A DNA stretch of 64,000 nt from an uncultured Pelagibacteraceae bacterium (GCA_902534465.1 CACAPU010000001.1:62001-126000), one strand, 5' to 3'; numbered from the stretch's first letter, positions 1 to 10,312 are shown. Translations and numbers: made by a program. The notes: generated by a model from the sequence alone, not told the origin.

Positions 1-2
1 GA

Positions 3-494
3 TCTCTGCATAAATTTACAGCATTTACTCCTAGTATAACGAATGTAAGACCCACTAGCAGAGGTTCTATTGAACTAAAATCTTCAGATACAAGAGTGTC
101 CCCAAAAATTAAAATGAATTATTTGTCTACAGATGAAGACAGAGAAATTGCAGGCAAAGCATTAAAAATTACAAGAAACATTGTAATGAATTCTAAAGCA
201 TACAAAAAATATGAACCAGAGGAATATAGGCCTGGTATTCATATCACAAATAATGAGGAATTAGCTAAAGAGGCAGGAAAATTTTGCAGTACTATTTTTC
301 ACCCTGTAAGTACTTGTAGGATGGGTTCGGATGAAAATGCAGTCGTATCCGATAGATTAGTGGCTCATGGCTTGAAAAATTTAAGAATTGTTGATGCATC
401 TGTTATGCCATCGATAACCTCAGGAAATACTAATGCACCTACTATTATGATTGCTGAAAAAGCAGCAGATATGATAATAGAAGATGCTAGATGA
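3..494 (+). CDS. GMC-family (choline dehydrogenase-like) FAD oxidoreductase, C-terminal part, truncated by window start
   Basis: Frame is open from base 3 (SLHKFTAFTPSITNVRPTSRGSIEL...), followed by the GMC C-terminal motif FHPVSTCRMGSDENAVVSDRLVAHGLKNLRIVDASVMPSITSGNTNAPTIMIAEKAADMI. Confidence 0.9.
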   Translation, partial: SLHKFTAFTPSITNVRPTSRGSIELKSSDTRVSPKIKMNYLSTDEDREIAGKALKITRNIVMNSKAYKKYEPEEYRPGIHITNNEELAKEAGKFCSTIFHPVSTCRMGSDENAVVSDRLVAHGLKNLRIVDASVMPSITSGNTNAPTIMIAEKAADMIIEDAR

Positions 495-1066
495 CAGAAG
501 AAATTACAATTTTTTTTCAAATAATATTTATTGATTTAATTCTTGCTGGAGATAACGCAATTATTATAGGAATGGTTGCATCGAAATTTCCTCCAGAACA
601 AAGAAAAAAAATAATTTTCTGGGGAATTGGTGGAGCAGTAATATTAAGAATTTTATTAACGCTCATAACTGCTTATCTTTTACAAATAACAGGGCTAAGA
701 CTCTTAGGTGGTTTGTTATTGTTGTACATAGTTTACAAACTTTATGTTGATGTAATTAGAAATTCACAAAATGATGAGGAAAACATCAAAGTAGATAGTT
801 CATCAATGCTTAAAGCAATTTGGACTGTTTTGTTAGCTGATTTTACTATGAGTTTGGATAATGTATTGGGTGTAGCAGGTGCTGCCAAAGATCATTACTT
901 TTTATTAATTTTTGGTCTTGTTTTGTCAATTATATTAATGGCAACTGCCGCAACATTAATTTCTCGATGGATTAAAGAGTACAAATGGATAGCTTGGATT
1001 GGTTTATTTGCTATATTATTTGTTGCAATTGATTTAATTTATACAGACATCAAGTTATTTATTTAA
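491..1066 (+). CDS. TerC/YjbE-family integral membrane protein
   Basis: IDLILAGDNAIIIGMV and DFTMSLDNVLGVAGAA motifs typical of the TerC family; 4-nt overlap with upstream CDS. Confidence 0.85.
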   Translation: MTEEITIFFQIIFIDLILAGDNAIIIGMVASKFPPEQRKKIIFWGIGGAVILRILLTLITAYLLQITGLRLLGGLLLLYIVYKLYVDVIRNSQNDEENIKVDSSSMLKAIWTVLLADFTMSLDNVLGVAGAAKDHYFLLIFGLVLSIILMATAATLISRWIKEYKWIAWIGLFAILFVAIDLIYTDIKLFI

Positions 1067-1825
1067 ATGTATTTAAAAAAAATTAATCTTAAAGGGAAAT
1101 ATGCTCTTGTAACAGGAGCTGGTAAAGGCTTAGGACGCGCTTGTTCAATCGCTCTAGCTGAAGCAGGGGCAACAATTATTGGTTTGAGCAGAACATCATC
1201 TGATCTTGATAAATTAGAAAAAGATATAAAAAAAGTTAAAAGTAAATTAATCAAAATAAATTGTGATGTAATGAACTATAGCGAATTACAGGAAAAATTA
1301 AAAAAAATAAAAATTATTGATATTCTTGTAAATAATGCAGGGACTAATATTCCAGAACCATTTGAGAAAATAAAACAGCAAAGTATGAATTATTTGGTAG
1401 ATCTAAACTTAAAAGCTGCCTTTAATGTTGCACAGTTAGTTGTAAAGAAAATGATTAAAAATAAAAAAAGAGCTGGATCAATTATAAATATGTCATCTCA
1501 ACTTGGTCATGTAGGTATGTCTGGTAGAAATATTTATAATATGACTAAATTTGGAATCGAAGGTTTAACAAAGGGCATGGGCGTAGAGTTAGCAACAAAA
1601 AATATTAGAGTAAATACAGTTGCTCCGACATTTGTTGAAACTCCTATGGTAAAAAAATTTTTTAAAAATAAAAAGTTCAAAAATTTGGCTTTAGGTAATA
1701 TTCCTATGGGCAAAGCAGCTAAAGAGAGTGATGTGGCTACAGCTGTATGTTTTTTAGCATCAGATGCTGCTGCAATGATAACTGGATCATCTATTTTGAT
1801 AGATGGAGGATGGACAGCAAAATAA
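1067..1825 (+). CDS. SDR-family oxidoreductase
   Basis: TGAGKGLGR nucleotide-binding motif, NNAG, YNMTK catalytic motif, C-terminal ASDAAAMITGSSILIDGGWTAK. Confidence 0.9.
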   Translation: MYLKKINLKGKYALVTGAGKGLGRACSIALAEAGATIIGLSRTSSDLDKLEKDIKKVKSKLIKINCDVMNYSELQEKLKKIKIIDILVNNAGTNIPEPFEKIKQQSMNYLVDLNLKAAFNVAQLVVKKMIKNKKRAGSIINMSSQLGHVGMSGRNIYNMTKFGIEGLTKGMGVELATKNIRVNTVAPTFVETPMVKKFFKNKKFKNLALGNIPMGKAAKESDVATAVCFLASDAAAMITGSSILIDGGWTAK

Positions 1826-2613
1826 TGAAAAAACTGTTGCTAATACTAGCAATTTTTTTTCCAACAAATATTTTTGCAATTGAATTTGATGGTAAATTTA
1901 TTCAAGGTCATTTTATTTTAGGAAAAACAGATCCTAATTCAAAAATAATAATTGATAAGAAAGATGTCAAAGTATCAGATGATGGTTATTTTGTTTTTGG
2001 AATTGATCGAGATAGGAAGTTTGATGTTTTGATTACAAAAATTACTAATGGAAAATCAGAAAAAATAATAAAAAAAGTTTTTAAACGTAAGTATAACATT
2101 CAAAGAATTGATGGATTGCCTGAAAACAAAGTAACACCACCTGAATCTGTTTATAAAAGAATTAAAAAAGAAAATGGGAAAATTGGAGAAGCTAGAGCAA
2201 TTAACTCCAATTTAACTTTTTTTTCTGAAAAATTTATTATGCCAGTTGAAGGTATAATTAGTGGGGTTTATGGAAGCCAAAGAATTCTCAATGGGAAACC
2301 AAGATGGCCTCATTACGGTATTGATATAGCAGCAAAAAAAGGAACTGAGATTAAATCTTCTGGTACTGGGATGGTCACGATGGCTGAAAATGACCTTTAT
2401 TACACCGGAGGTACAATAATTATGGATCATGGTCATGGTATATCGACAATTTATTCTCATTTAGAAAATGTAATGGTTGAAGTAGGAGATTTAATTAAAA
2501 AAGGAGATATAATAGGAACTGTTGGCTCCACAGGTAGATCAACTGGTCCTCACTTAGATTTTAGAATAAATTGGTTTCAAACAAGGCTTGATCCAATGAC
2601 AGTTCTTCAATAG
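1825..2613 (+). CDS. M23-family metallopeptidase (LytM domain), exported
   Basis: Start trimmed to ATG at 1825 (TAATG overlap with SDR stop); signal peptide MKKLLLILAIFFPTNIFA; HYGIDIAAKKGTEIKSSGTG...DHGHGISTIYSHLENVMVEVGDLIKKGDIIGTVGSTGRSTGPHLDFRI. Confidence 0.88.
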   Translation: MKKLLLILAIFFPTNIFAIEFDGKFIQGHFILGKTDPNSKIIIDKKDVKVSDDGYFVFGIDRDRKFDVLITKITNGKSEKIIKKVFKRKYNIQRIDGLPENKVTPPESVYKRIKKENGKIGEARAINSNLTFFSEKFIMPVEGIISGVYGSQRILNGKPRWPHYGIDIAAKKGTEIKSSGTGMVTMAENDLYYTGGTIIMDHGHGISTIYSHLENVMVEVGDLIKKGDIIGTVGSTGRSTGPHLDFRINWFQTRLDPMTVLQ

Positions 2614-2622
2614 GCTATAGAT

Positions 2623-3393
2623 ATGAAAAATGATATTCAATCAGTGTCAAAAAAATTAGTAAAGGCTTATAATAGTAACAAACTTATCAATCCAATTCCT
2701 GAAAAATTCTGTAAGAATATAAAATTAGCACATAAACTTAGATTATTATGTGAAAGTAAAATTAAGGATATAAAAGTTGGTTTTAAAGCAGGGGGTACAA
2801 TAATTGCTCTCTTAAAAAAATTAAAAGAAAAAGAGCCATTTCATTCGACTGTATTTGGAAAAAATTTAATCAAATCTGGAGGAAGAGTAAAAATTAATAA
2901 ATATGCTTTGGGTACTGAAGTGGAGGTTTACTATATAATTAAAAAAAAATTTTTTGACTTTAAAGGAAAATTAAATTCAAAAAATATAACAAAGTTTATT
3001 ACTCATATGGGTCCTTGCATTGAGGTTGTTGGATTTAGACAGAAAAAAAAAGGTATTAAATATTTAGGTGACTTATGTAGTGATTTTGGTGTGAATATTA
3101 AATTTATTGTTGGAGCTAAGAAAAAATTTAAAAAAATAAATTTCAGCAATTTAAAAACAAATTTAAAAAATAAAAAAGGATTAAACGTAAACGGTAATAC
3201 AAATACTGTTTATGTAAACCCACTAAATTCTTTAAAATTTGTTCTTAACAAAATAAGAAAAGAGAAAGTTTCTTTAGATAAAGATTTTTATGTATTTACT
3301 GGCTCTACAGTTGGTGTTGTGCCAATTAAAAGCAAAGGTGAATATATAGGCAAAGTAGAGAAACTTGGTACTGTTAGAACAACTATCAATTAA
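2623..3393 (+). CDS. 2-keto-4-pentenoate hydratase / FAA-hydrolase-like protein
   Basis: Overall architecture KVGFKAGG...GRVKINKYALGTEVEVYYII...GPCIEVVGFR...FVFTGSTVGVVPIKSKGEY; weak family-level recognition. Confidence 0.65.
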   Translation: MKNDIQSVSKKLVKAYNSNKLINPIPEKFCKNIKLAHKLRLLCESKIKDIKVGFKAGGTIIALLKKLKEKEPFHSTVFGKNLIKSGGRVKINKYALGTEVEVYYIIKKKFFDFKGKLNSKNITKFITHMGPCIEVVGFRQKKKGIKYLGDLCSDFGVNIKFIVGAKKKFKKINFSNLKTNLKNKKGLNVNGNTNTVYVNPLNSLKFVLNKIRKEKVSLDKDFYVFTGSTVGVVPIKSKGEYIGKVEKLGTVRTTIN

Positions 3394-4544
3394 TGGGTCT
3401 TCATTTTTCTGTAGAAGAATTCAAAAGTAGAAAAGATAAAATAATTAAACTTTTAAAAGAGGAAAAATTGGATGCTATCCTGATGTTTAGACAGGAGTCG
3501 ATGTATTGGCTCACTGGATATGACACATTTGGGTATGTTTTTTTTCAAACATTAGTTTTGGATCAAAAAGGTGATATAATTTTATTAACAAGAGCTCCAG
3601 ATTTAAGACAAGCACAAAACACATCTAATATTAGTGATATAAGAATATGGGTTGATAAAAATGGATCAAACCCAACTGAAGATCTTAAAGTTATTTTAGA
3701 TGAATTAAATTTAAAGGGTAAAAAAATTGGAATTGAATATGAAGCATACGGATTAACTGGTCGAAATGCTTTAAGGCTAAATAAATCTTTAGAAAATTAC
3801 TGCTCAATAGAAGATACTTCTGAATTAGTTACTAAATTAAGAGTTATAAAATCCAATGAAGAAATTGATTATATAAAAAAGGCAGCAAATTTAGCTGACA
3901 AAGCTTTAAGTGAGGTTTGGAAACATGCAAAAGCAGGTGTAAGTGAGTCAAAAATTTTAGCTGAAATGAATAAAGTCATATTTGAGGGAGGTGGTGATTA
4001 TCCTGCAAATGAATTTATAATTGGATCTGGTAAAAATGCACTTCTTTGTCGATACCAAGCTGAAAAACAAATATTAAATTCACAAGATCAACTGACTATA
4101 GAATGGGCTGGAACATTCAGACATTATCACTCTGCAATGTTTCGGACTATTCCAATTGGAAAAGCTGATCCAAAACATTATAAAATGCATGAAGCTTGTA
4201 TTGAGGCTTTAAATAATTGTGAAAATAAATTGAAACCAGGTAACAAAGTTGGTGAAGTATATGATATTCATGCAAAGACTTTTGATGATTTAGGTTATAA
4301 AAATTCTAGAATGAATGCTTGTGGTTATTCTTTAGGAGCAACCTTTTCACCTAATTGGATGGATTGGCCAATGTTATACACTGGAAATCCATATATAATT
4401 AAACCAGGAAATGTATTTTTTATGCATATGATATTAATGGATTCTGAAAATAATTTAGCAATGAACTTAGGTGAAACTTACCTAGTTACAGAAAGTGGTA
4501 ACGAAAGACTTGGCAATCAAAAACTTGATTTAGTCGTTATTTGA
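3393..4544 (+). CDS. M24-family protein, metal-ligand-degenerate, creatinase/ectoine-hydrolase-like
   Basis: Creatinase N-terminal domain plus pita-bread fold; usual Asp/Asp/His ligand positions appear replaced (IEWAGTFRHYHSAMFRT, GYSLGATFS). Confidence 0.7.
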   Translation: MGLHFSVEEFKSRKDKIIKLLKEEKLDAILMFRQESMYWLTGYDTFGYVFFQTLVLDQKGDIILLTRAPDLRQAQNTSNISDIRIWVDKNGSNPTEDLKVILDELNLKGKKIGIEYEAYGLTGRNALRLNKSLENYCSIEDTSELVTKLRVIKSNEEIDYIKKAANLADKALSEVWKHAKAGVSESKILAEMNKVIFEGGGDYPANEFIIGSGKNALLCRYQAEKQILNSQDQLTIEWAGTFRHYHSAMFRTIPIGKADPKHYKMHEACIEALNNCENKLKPGNKVGEVYDIHAKTFDDLGYKNSRMNACGYSLGATFSPNWMDWPMLYTGNPYIIKPGNVFFMHMILMDSENNLAMNLGETYLVTESGNERLGNQKLDLVVI

Positions 4545-4556
4545 TCAAAAAAAGTT

Positions 4557-5549
4557 TTACATTCCCCATCTCATTGCCGCTGTATGAACTGGTGAGTCCC
4601 AATGCTTTAAGATTTCATCATCACATTTGAGAAGAGTAATTGAAGCACCTTGCATTTCAAGTGATGTACAATAATTTCCAACTAAACTTTTTGTTACTTG
4701 AACACCCTTTGATTGTAAAATTTGACATGCATCCTCATAAACTAAATATAATTCTGTTAAAGGAGTGCCTCCCATTCCATTTACGAAAAGTAAATTCTTC
4801 TCATTTTTTTCTGGTTTTAAATTATCTAAAATAGCTTCAAGAATATTTCCTACAATCGTTTTTGAGGCTTGAATTTTTTCTCTTTTTCTCCCTGGCTCAC
4901 CGTGTATCCCTACACCAAACTCCATTTCATCATCGCCTATATCAAAAGTAGGTTTTCCTGCAGCAGGAACTGTGCAGCTTGTAAATGCAACTCCCATCGT
5001 ACCAGCGTTTTTATTTACTTTTTCACCAAGTTTTTTACATTCTTCGAGTGATCCGCCGTTTTCAGCTAAAGATCCAACTATTTTTTCTACTAATACTGTT
5101 GCTGCAACACCTCTTCTTCCAGTTGTAAATGTAGAGTCTTCAACAGCAACATCATCGTTAGTAACAATACTATCATTTTTGCCAGAGTACATTTCAGCTC
5201 CCATTTGAAAGTTCATTATGTCTCCAGAATAATTTTTAACAATAAATAAAACCCCTGCACCACTATCAACATGTTCTGCTGCTGCTTGCATTTGATCAGG
5301 CGTTGGTGCTGAAAATACAAAACCTGGGCATGCAGCATCTAACATTCCATGACCAACAAATCCTCCATGCATTGGTTCATGACCACTTCCGCCACCTGAA
5401 ATTAGGGAGACTTTTCCATTTTTGGTTTTATTTTTTCTTGAAACAAAACTTGGGTCTAGATTGACATTTATAATGTCGCTATGTGCCTTACCAAAACCTG
5501 TAAGGCTCTCTTTTAAAAAATCATCGTTATTGTTAATAAATTTTTTCAT
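4557..5549 (-). CDS. dhaK: Dihydroxyacetone kinase subunit DhaK-like
   Basis: KVSLISGGGSGHEPMHGGFVGHGMLDAACPG...DFRK-type fold; IVKNYSGDIMNFQMGAEM. Confidence 0.88.
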   Translation of the reverse strand: MKKFINNNDDFLKESLTGFGKAHSDIINVNLDPSFVSRKNKTKNGKVSLISGGGSGHEPMHGGFVGHGMLDAACPGFVFSAPTPDQMQAAAEHVDSGAGVLFIVKNYSGDIMNFQMGAEMYSGKNDSIVTNDDVAVEDSTFTTGRRGVAATVLVEKIVGSLAENGGSLEECKKLGEKVNKNAGTMGVAFTSCTVPAAGKPTFDIGDDEMEFGVGIHGEPGRKREKIQASKTIVGNILEAILDNLKPEKNEKNLLFVNGMGGTPLTELYLVYEDACQILQSKGVQVTKSLVGNYCTSLEMQGASITLLKCDDEILKHWDSPVHTAAMRWGM

Positions 5550-5557
5550 TTTCCCTC

Positions 5558-6184
5558 CTAATTATTAATTACTGATTTACAAATTGTATCGATTATAAGC
5601 TGTGAAGAACGGGCTCCAGGATCTATATGTCCTTTTGCACGTTCACCTAAAAAAGAAGCTCTACCTTTTGTGGCTAACATATCTTTTGTGGATAACATTC
5701 TTTCTTCAGCAATTTTTATTACTTCATTTAAACCTGATTTAAATTCATTTTCATTTTTTAATTCGTTAAGTTTTTCTGAAACTGGTATTAAAACATCCAT
5801 CATAGTCTTTTCTCCAACATCGGCTTTTCCTCTTTCTTTCATGGCTTTAATTCCACTAATAATCATTTCACATGCTTTATTAAAATCAACATCTTTATCT
5901 AGATCAGGAGATTTAGCCATGGTCATAAAAAAAGTTCCAAATAATGCGCCTGATGATCCACCGATACCTGACAGAACTTTCATTGCTATCATATTTAAAG
6001 CTTTGGCTAATGGTAAATCTTTGATTGAATCTTCAAGTTCAACAACTAACTTTAAACCTCTTTGAATGTTAAAAATATGGTCTCCGTCTCCAATTTTTTG
6101 ATCAAGAACCTCTATTTCAGCAGAATTTTCATCTATAACTTTTTGTACACTTTTTGCTTGAGAAATTAAAAAACTAACGCTCAT
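5558..6184 (-). CDS. dhaL: Dihydroxyacetone kinase subunit DhaL-like
   Basis: Start trimmed to MSVSFL; LDQKIGDGDHIFNIQRG, GGSSGALFGTFF, GEKTMMDVLIP, KGRASFLGERAKGHIDPGARSS. Confidence 0.88.
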   Translation of the reverse strand: MSVSFLISQAKSVQKVIDENSAEIEVLDQKIGDGDHIFNIQRGLKLVVELEDSIKDLPLAKALNMIAMKVLSGIGGSSGALFGTFFMTMAKSPDLDKDVDFNKACEMIISGIKAMKERGKADVGEKTMMDVLIPVSEKLNELKNENEFKSGLNEVIKIAEERMLSTKDMLATKGRASFLGERAKGHIDPGARSSQLIIDTICKSVINN

Positions 6185-7181
6185 AAATTCTGTTTCCTTC
6201 TTGATCAAATTTTAAAACTTTTTTATTATTGATGTCAAAATTAATTGTCTCATTTATTGATGATTTATAATTACCTTGAATTGACACAAGGATTTCTTGG
6301 TCTTTAAAATTTAAAGCAACTACTGTTTCAGAGCCTAGATTTTCAATTGAGATAATTTTGGCTGAGTGGTTACCATTTCCTATTGTAATATTCTCAGGTC
6401 TTATACCAAAAGTAGGTACATCATTCATTCCAAGTAAAGTTCCAGGCAGAATATTGATTTTTGGCGAACCCAATCTTTGCGAAACATATATAGAATTTGG
6501 ATTTTCATATATCTCTTCAGGAGTACCTATTTGCACCAAATGGCCTTCTTTTAAAACTCCAATTTTATCTGCTAAAGTAGTGGCTTCTGCTTGATCATGA
6601 GTAACATAAAGTATTGTTGCATTTAGATTGGTTTGAATGTTTTTTAATTCAACCCTTAAACTCTCTCTTAATTTAGCATCTAGAGAGGATAACGGTTCAT
6701 CCATCAAGTATAAATTTGGCTCACGAACTAGCGCACGTCCAATTGCAACTCTTTGCATCTCACCACCAGATAATTGTGTAGCTTTATTATTTAGCTTATT
6801 TGAAATCTTTAACATGCTTGCAATATTCTCAACCTTAGTTTTAATTTCATCCTCAGGTAATTTTCTCATTGGAGATCTTAAAGGGAATGCTAAATTTTCA
6901 TAAACACTATAGTGAGGATATAAAGAGTATTGTTGAAACACAAAACAAACATCTCTTGATGCTGGTTGATCTTCGGTTACGGACTCATCGTTAAATAGAA
7001 TACTTCCATTATCTATTTTCTCTAATCCAGCAATACATCTTAATGTAGTAGTTTTTCCAGCACCAGAGGGGCCTAATAAAACAAAAAACTGACCATCCTC
7101 AATGGTAAAATTTATATCATGTAAGGCCTCAATTTTTTTATTATAGGTTTTAGATAAATTTTTTAATTCTATTTTTGCCAT
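6174..7181 (-). CDS. Sugar ABC transporter ATP-binding protein (UgpC/MalK type)
   Basis: Walker A GPSGAGKTT, signature LSGGEMQRVAIGRAL, Walker B LYLMDEPLSSLDAKLR. Confidence 0.92.
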   Translation of the reverse strand: MAKIELKNLSKTYNKKIEALHDINFTIEDGQFFVLLGPSGAGKTTTLRCIAGLEKIDNGSILFNDESVTEDQPASRDVCFVFQQYSLYPHYSVYENLAFPLRSPMRKLPEDEIKTKVENIASMLKISNKLNNKATQLSGGEMQRVAIGRALVREPNLYLMDEPLSSLDAKLRESLRVELKNIQTNLNATILYVTHDQAEATTLADKIGVLKEGHLVQIGTPEEIYENPNSIYVSQRLGSPKINILPGTLLGMNDVPTFGIRPENITIGNGNHSAKIISIENLGSETVVALNFKDQEILVSIQGNYKSSINETINFDINNKKVLKFDQEGNRIYER

Positions 7182-8263
7182 TAATTCATAAACTCACTTT
7201 TAAGAGATTTATCAGTCTCACCATCAAAAATAATTATGTTATCATTTGAGGGTTTTACTTGAACATTTTCGTTGATTTTAACACTTGTTGAAATATCAGT
7301 TTTTACTTTGATTTCTCCAAAATTAGTTTTAACAGTTACAATTTTTCTTGAGCCTAAATATTCAACTCCAAATACTGAACCTTTAAGACCACCTTCGTTA
7401 GTAAGAGATAAATTTTCAGGACGAATACCAAATGAGTTTTTTTTGCCTTTTGATATCTCATACTGTTTAGGTATATTAAAATTTGTTCCTTCTATATTTA
7501 AAGTCGACTGTTCATTGGAAATCCCTTGATCAATACTTATAAAATTCATTCCAGGGGAGCCAATAAATGATGCTACAAATTTGGTAGCAGGTTTATTGTA
7601 GATTACTGAAGGTTCATCAGCTTGTAAAATTTCACCACCATCCATTACGGCAATACGATCAGCTAATGACATTGCCTCTAATTGATCGTGTGTTACATAA
7701 ACAGTGGTAGCGCCAATATCGATGTGTAATTTCTTAAGTTCTAAACACATTAATTCTCTAAATTCTGCATCCAAAGTACCTAAAGGCTCATCCATTAAAA
7801 ATGCTTTTGGTCTTCTCACTAAAGCTCTACCAAGAGCTACACGTTGTCTATCTCCACCCGATAAAGAAGAAATGTTGGAGTTTAAAATATGATCAATTCT
7901 TAAAAGTTTTGCTGCTTCTTCAACTCTAGTTTTAATTTCACTTCTAGTATAACCTTGCATTTTAAGTGGAAAAGATAGGTTATTTTTTACATTCATATGT
8001 GGATAGAGGGCAAACAATTGAAAAACGAAGGCAATATCTCTCTCAGATGCTCTTAACATTCCAACTTCTTCATCTCCTAAATAAATTTCTCCTGATGTTG
8101 GTAATTCTAATCCAGCAATCATTCTTAGAGTTGTTGTTTTTCCACATCCAGATGGGCCAAGCAAAACAAAAAACTCTTTATCATTAATTGTTAAATTAGA
8201 ATTTTTAACTGCAGTGAAATCTCCAAATGATTTTTGTAAATTTACTATTTTAATTTTAGACAT
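7181..8263 (-). CDS. Sugar ABC transporter ATP-binding protein (UgpC/MalK type)
   Basis: GPSGCGKTTTLRMIAG, LSGGDRQRVALGRAL, AFLMDEPLGTLDAEFR. Confidence 0.92.
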   Translation of the reverse strand: MSKIKIVNLQKSFGDFTAVKNSNLTINDKEFFVLLGPSGCGKTTTLRMIAGLELPTSGEIYLGDEEVGMLRASERDIAFVFQLFALYPHMNVKNNLSFPLKMQGYTRSEIKTRVEEAAKLLRIDHILNSNISSLSGGDRQRVALGRALVRRPKAFLMDEPLGTLDAEFRELMCLELKKLHIDIGATTVYVTHDQLEAMSLADRIAVMDGGEILQADEPSVIYNKPATKFVASFIGSPGMNFISIDQGISNEQSTLNIEGTNFNIPKQYEISKGKKNSFGIRPENLSLTNEGGLKGSVFGVEYLGSRKIVTVKTNFGEIKVKTDISTSVKINENVQVKPSNDNIIIFDGETDKSLKSEFMN

Positions 8264-8264
8264 A

Positions 8265-8456
8265 TTAATCCGGAAAGTGACTTGTGATTACGAAACCTAT
8301 AGTTCCAACTAAAATTACAATAAATGAGTAAGTATACATCCACATTGCAAATGGTTGCAACAACATGAAAACTCCTAATAAAATTAATACTGTAGATAAA
8401 TTTTCCCAGTAAACTCTTCTAAATATTTTTCTCATTAATGATTTTTCTTCTTGCAT
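8265..8456 (-). CDS. Small (63 aa) two-TM protein within sugar ABC operon
   Basis: Start trimmed to MQEEKSLMRKIFRRVYWENLS; TAATG overlap with permease stop at 8456-8458; hydrophobic segments VLILLGVFMLLQPFAMWMYTYSFIVILVGTIGFVI. Confidence 0.75.
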   Translation of the reverse strand: MQEEKSLMRKIFRRVYWENLSTVLILLGVFMLLQPFAMWMYTYSFIVILVGTIGFVITSHFPD

Positions 8457-9400
8457 TATTTTCTCACTGCTCCAAAAGTAATACCTCTCAAAAGGTGTTT
8501 TCTTAAAATAATTGTAAAAATCATCACTGGTAATAAAAATAAAGTTGTACCAGCCCCAATAGCAGGCCAATCCAAACCTCCTTCTCCTATAATTGTCGGG
8601 ATGAATGGTGGAGCTGTTTGTGCGTTAAATTGAGTGAGGAGAACAGCAAATGCATATTCGTTCCATGAAAAAATCATGCAAAAGATTGCTGTTGCAGCAA
8701 TACCGGTCATCGCTTGTGGAAGAACAACTTTAAAGAACGCTTGAAGTCTAGAATATCCATCAATCATAGCTGCTTCTTCGTATTCTTTAGGAATTTCATC
8801 CATAAATCCTTTTAAAAGCCATACTGCTAAACTTAAATTTACTACTGTATATAATATGATCATTCCAAGGTGAGTATCCCCTAAACCTAATTTTCTATAC
8901 ATAATGAATATTGGAACAGCCACCGCTATTGGTGGAAACATCCTGGTAGAAAGAATAAAAAATAATAAATCATCTTTTAATGGAACTCTAAATCTCGAGA
9001 AAGCATACGCCGCTAATGCGCCCAAAAATACGGATGCAAAAGTTGACCCAAAGCCAATTATCATTGAATTTGAGTATCTACCTAAAAATTTTGATGGCCC
9101 CGTTATGACCATTTCTCTACTTCTAACTAATTCTTCATACCAAGTTTCTGGAGCTGGCAAAGAGTCAAGATATTCCTGAGATTGCCTAGATCTATTAGTG
9201 AACAAGTTAACATATCCCTCTAAAGATGGTTCAAACAATACTTCAGGTGGATAAGAAATTGCACTATTAACATTCTTAAAACTTGTCATTACCATCCAAG
9301 AAATAGGTATCAATGTTATTACTGTGTAAACAATAATAATTGTTGCAGCAAGTTTCTTTGAAAACGATGAAGGTTCTAAATATGATCTGGATGTATCCAT
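8456..9400 (-). CDS. Sugar ABC transporter permease (MalG type)
   Basis: EAAMIDGYSRLQAFFKVVLPQAMTGIAATAIF EAA loop. Confidence 0.92.
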   Translation of the reverse strand: MDTSRSYLEPSSFSKKLAATIIIVYTVITLIPISWMVMTSFKNVNSAISYPPEVLFEPSLEGYVNLFTNRSRQSQEYLDSLPAPETWYEELVRSREMVITGPSKFLGRYSNSMIIGFGSTFASVFLGALAAYAFSRFRVPLKDDLLFFILSTRMFPPIAVAVPIFIMYRKLGLGDTHLGMIILYTVVNLSLAVWLLKGFMDEIPKEYEEAAMIDGYSRLQAFFKVVLPQAMTGIAATAIFCMIFSWNEYAFAVLLTQFNAQTAPPFIPTIIGEGGLDWPAIGAGTTLFLLPVMIFTIILRKHLLRGITFGAVRK

Positions 9401-10299
9401 CAGCGTTCCTTTATTTTATTCATTACTTTTACATATACATTTCCAAAACCAAAAATAGTTACAAATAAAATGACAGCAAAAGCTGAACTGTAACCAGTTT
9501 TCCATTTTTCAAATGCTTCTCTTTTTAAATTGATTGAGGCGAGCTCTGTAGCTGAACCAGGGCCACCAGATGTAAGTTCAACGACCATGTCGAACATTTT
9601 GAAATTCTCAATCCCTCTAAATAACAAAGCCAACAATAAAAATGGTAATACAGATGGTAGTGTGATGTATATAAATTGTTGCCATTTACTAGCTCTATCA
9701 ACTTCAGCAGCCTCATATAAATAATTTGGAACTGATCTTAGACCGGCTAAACAAATCAACATTGTAAAAGGTGTCCACATCCAAGTATCAACTATAACTA
9801 TTGACCAAGGTGCGAGTTCACTTGAACCAATCATATCAAAACTTCCAAAATCGTAAAAAAAGTTTACTACGTAATTAAATAAACCTACTTGAGGATTATA
9901 AAGATAAGTCCAAAAAACACCCACAACAGCAGGCGATAACATCATAGGTAATACTATTAGTGTGGTTAATAATTCATTACCTTTAAATTTCCTGTTTAAT
10001 AATAAAGCCAAACCTAATCCTATTACTGCCTGAAGTAACAAAGTCCAAAACATAAAGTTTGCAGTAACCTGCATTTTTTCCCATATGGCCTCTTTATTGA
10101 GAACCTTTATATAATTTTTTAAACCAACAAACTGTGGTTCTCTCCCAATTTTATTTGCGTAAAAATTTGTAAAAGACATTCTGATTGCATAAATCAAAGG
10201 ATAAATATTTATCGCCAATAAAAGAAAGACAGATGGTCCAATGAAAAGCCATGCTACAGCCTTATCAGAAAGTCCTTTAAATTTTTTTTTAACGCTCAT
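9400..10299 (-). CDS. Sugar ABC transporter permease (MalF type)
   Basis: EAAEVDRASKWQQFIYITLPSVLPFLLLALLFRG EAA loop, six TM. Confidence 0.92.
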   Translation of the reverse strand: MSVKKKFKGLSDKAVAWLFIGPSVFLLLAINIYPLIYAIRMSFTNFYANKIGREPQFVGLKNYIKVLNKEAIWEKMQVTANFMFWTLLLQAVIGLGLALLLNRKFKGNELLTTLIVLPMMLSPAVVGVFWTYLYNPQVGLFNYVVNFFYDFGSFDMIGSSELAPWSIVIVDTWMWTPFTMLICLAGLRSVPNYLYEAAEVDRASKWQQFIYITLPSVLPFLLLALLFRGIENFKMFDMVVELTSGGPGSATELASINLKREAFEKWKTGYSSAFAVILFVTIFGFGNVYVKVMNKIKER

Positions 10300-10312
10300 A
10301 TGATTTTTTTAA

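Noticed and set aside
1747-1824. Upstream start of the M23 peptidase ORF at 1747
   Set aside because: It would overlap the SDR gene by ~78 nt and lose the signal peptide; ATG 1825 gives a TAATG junction and a clear signal sequence
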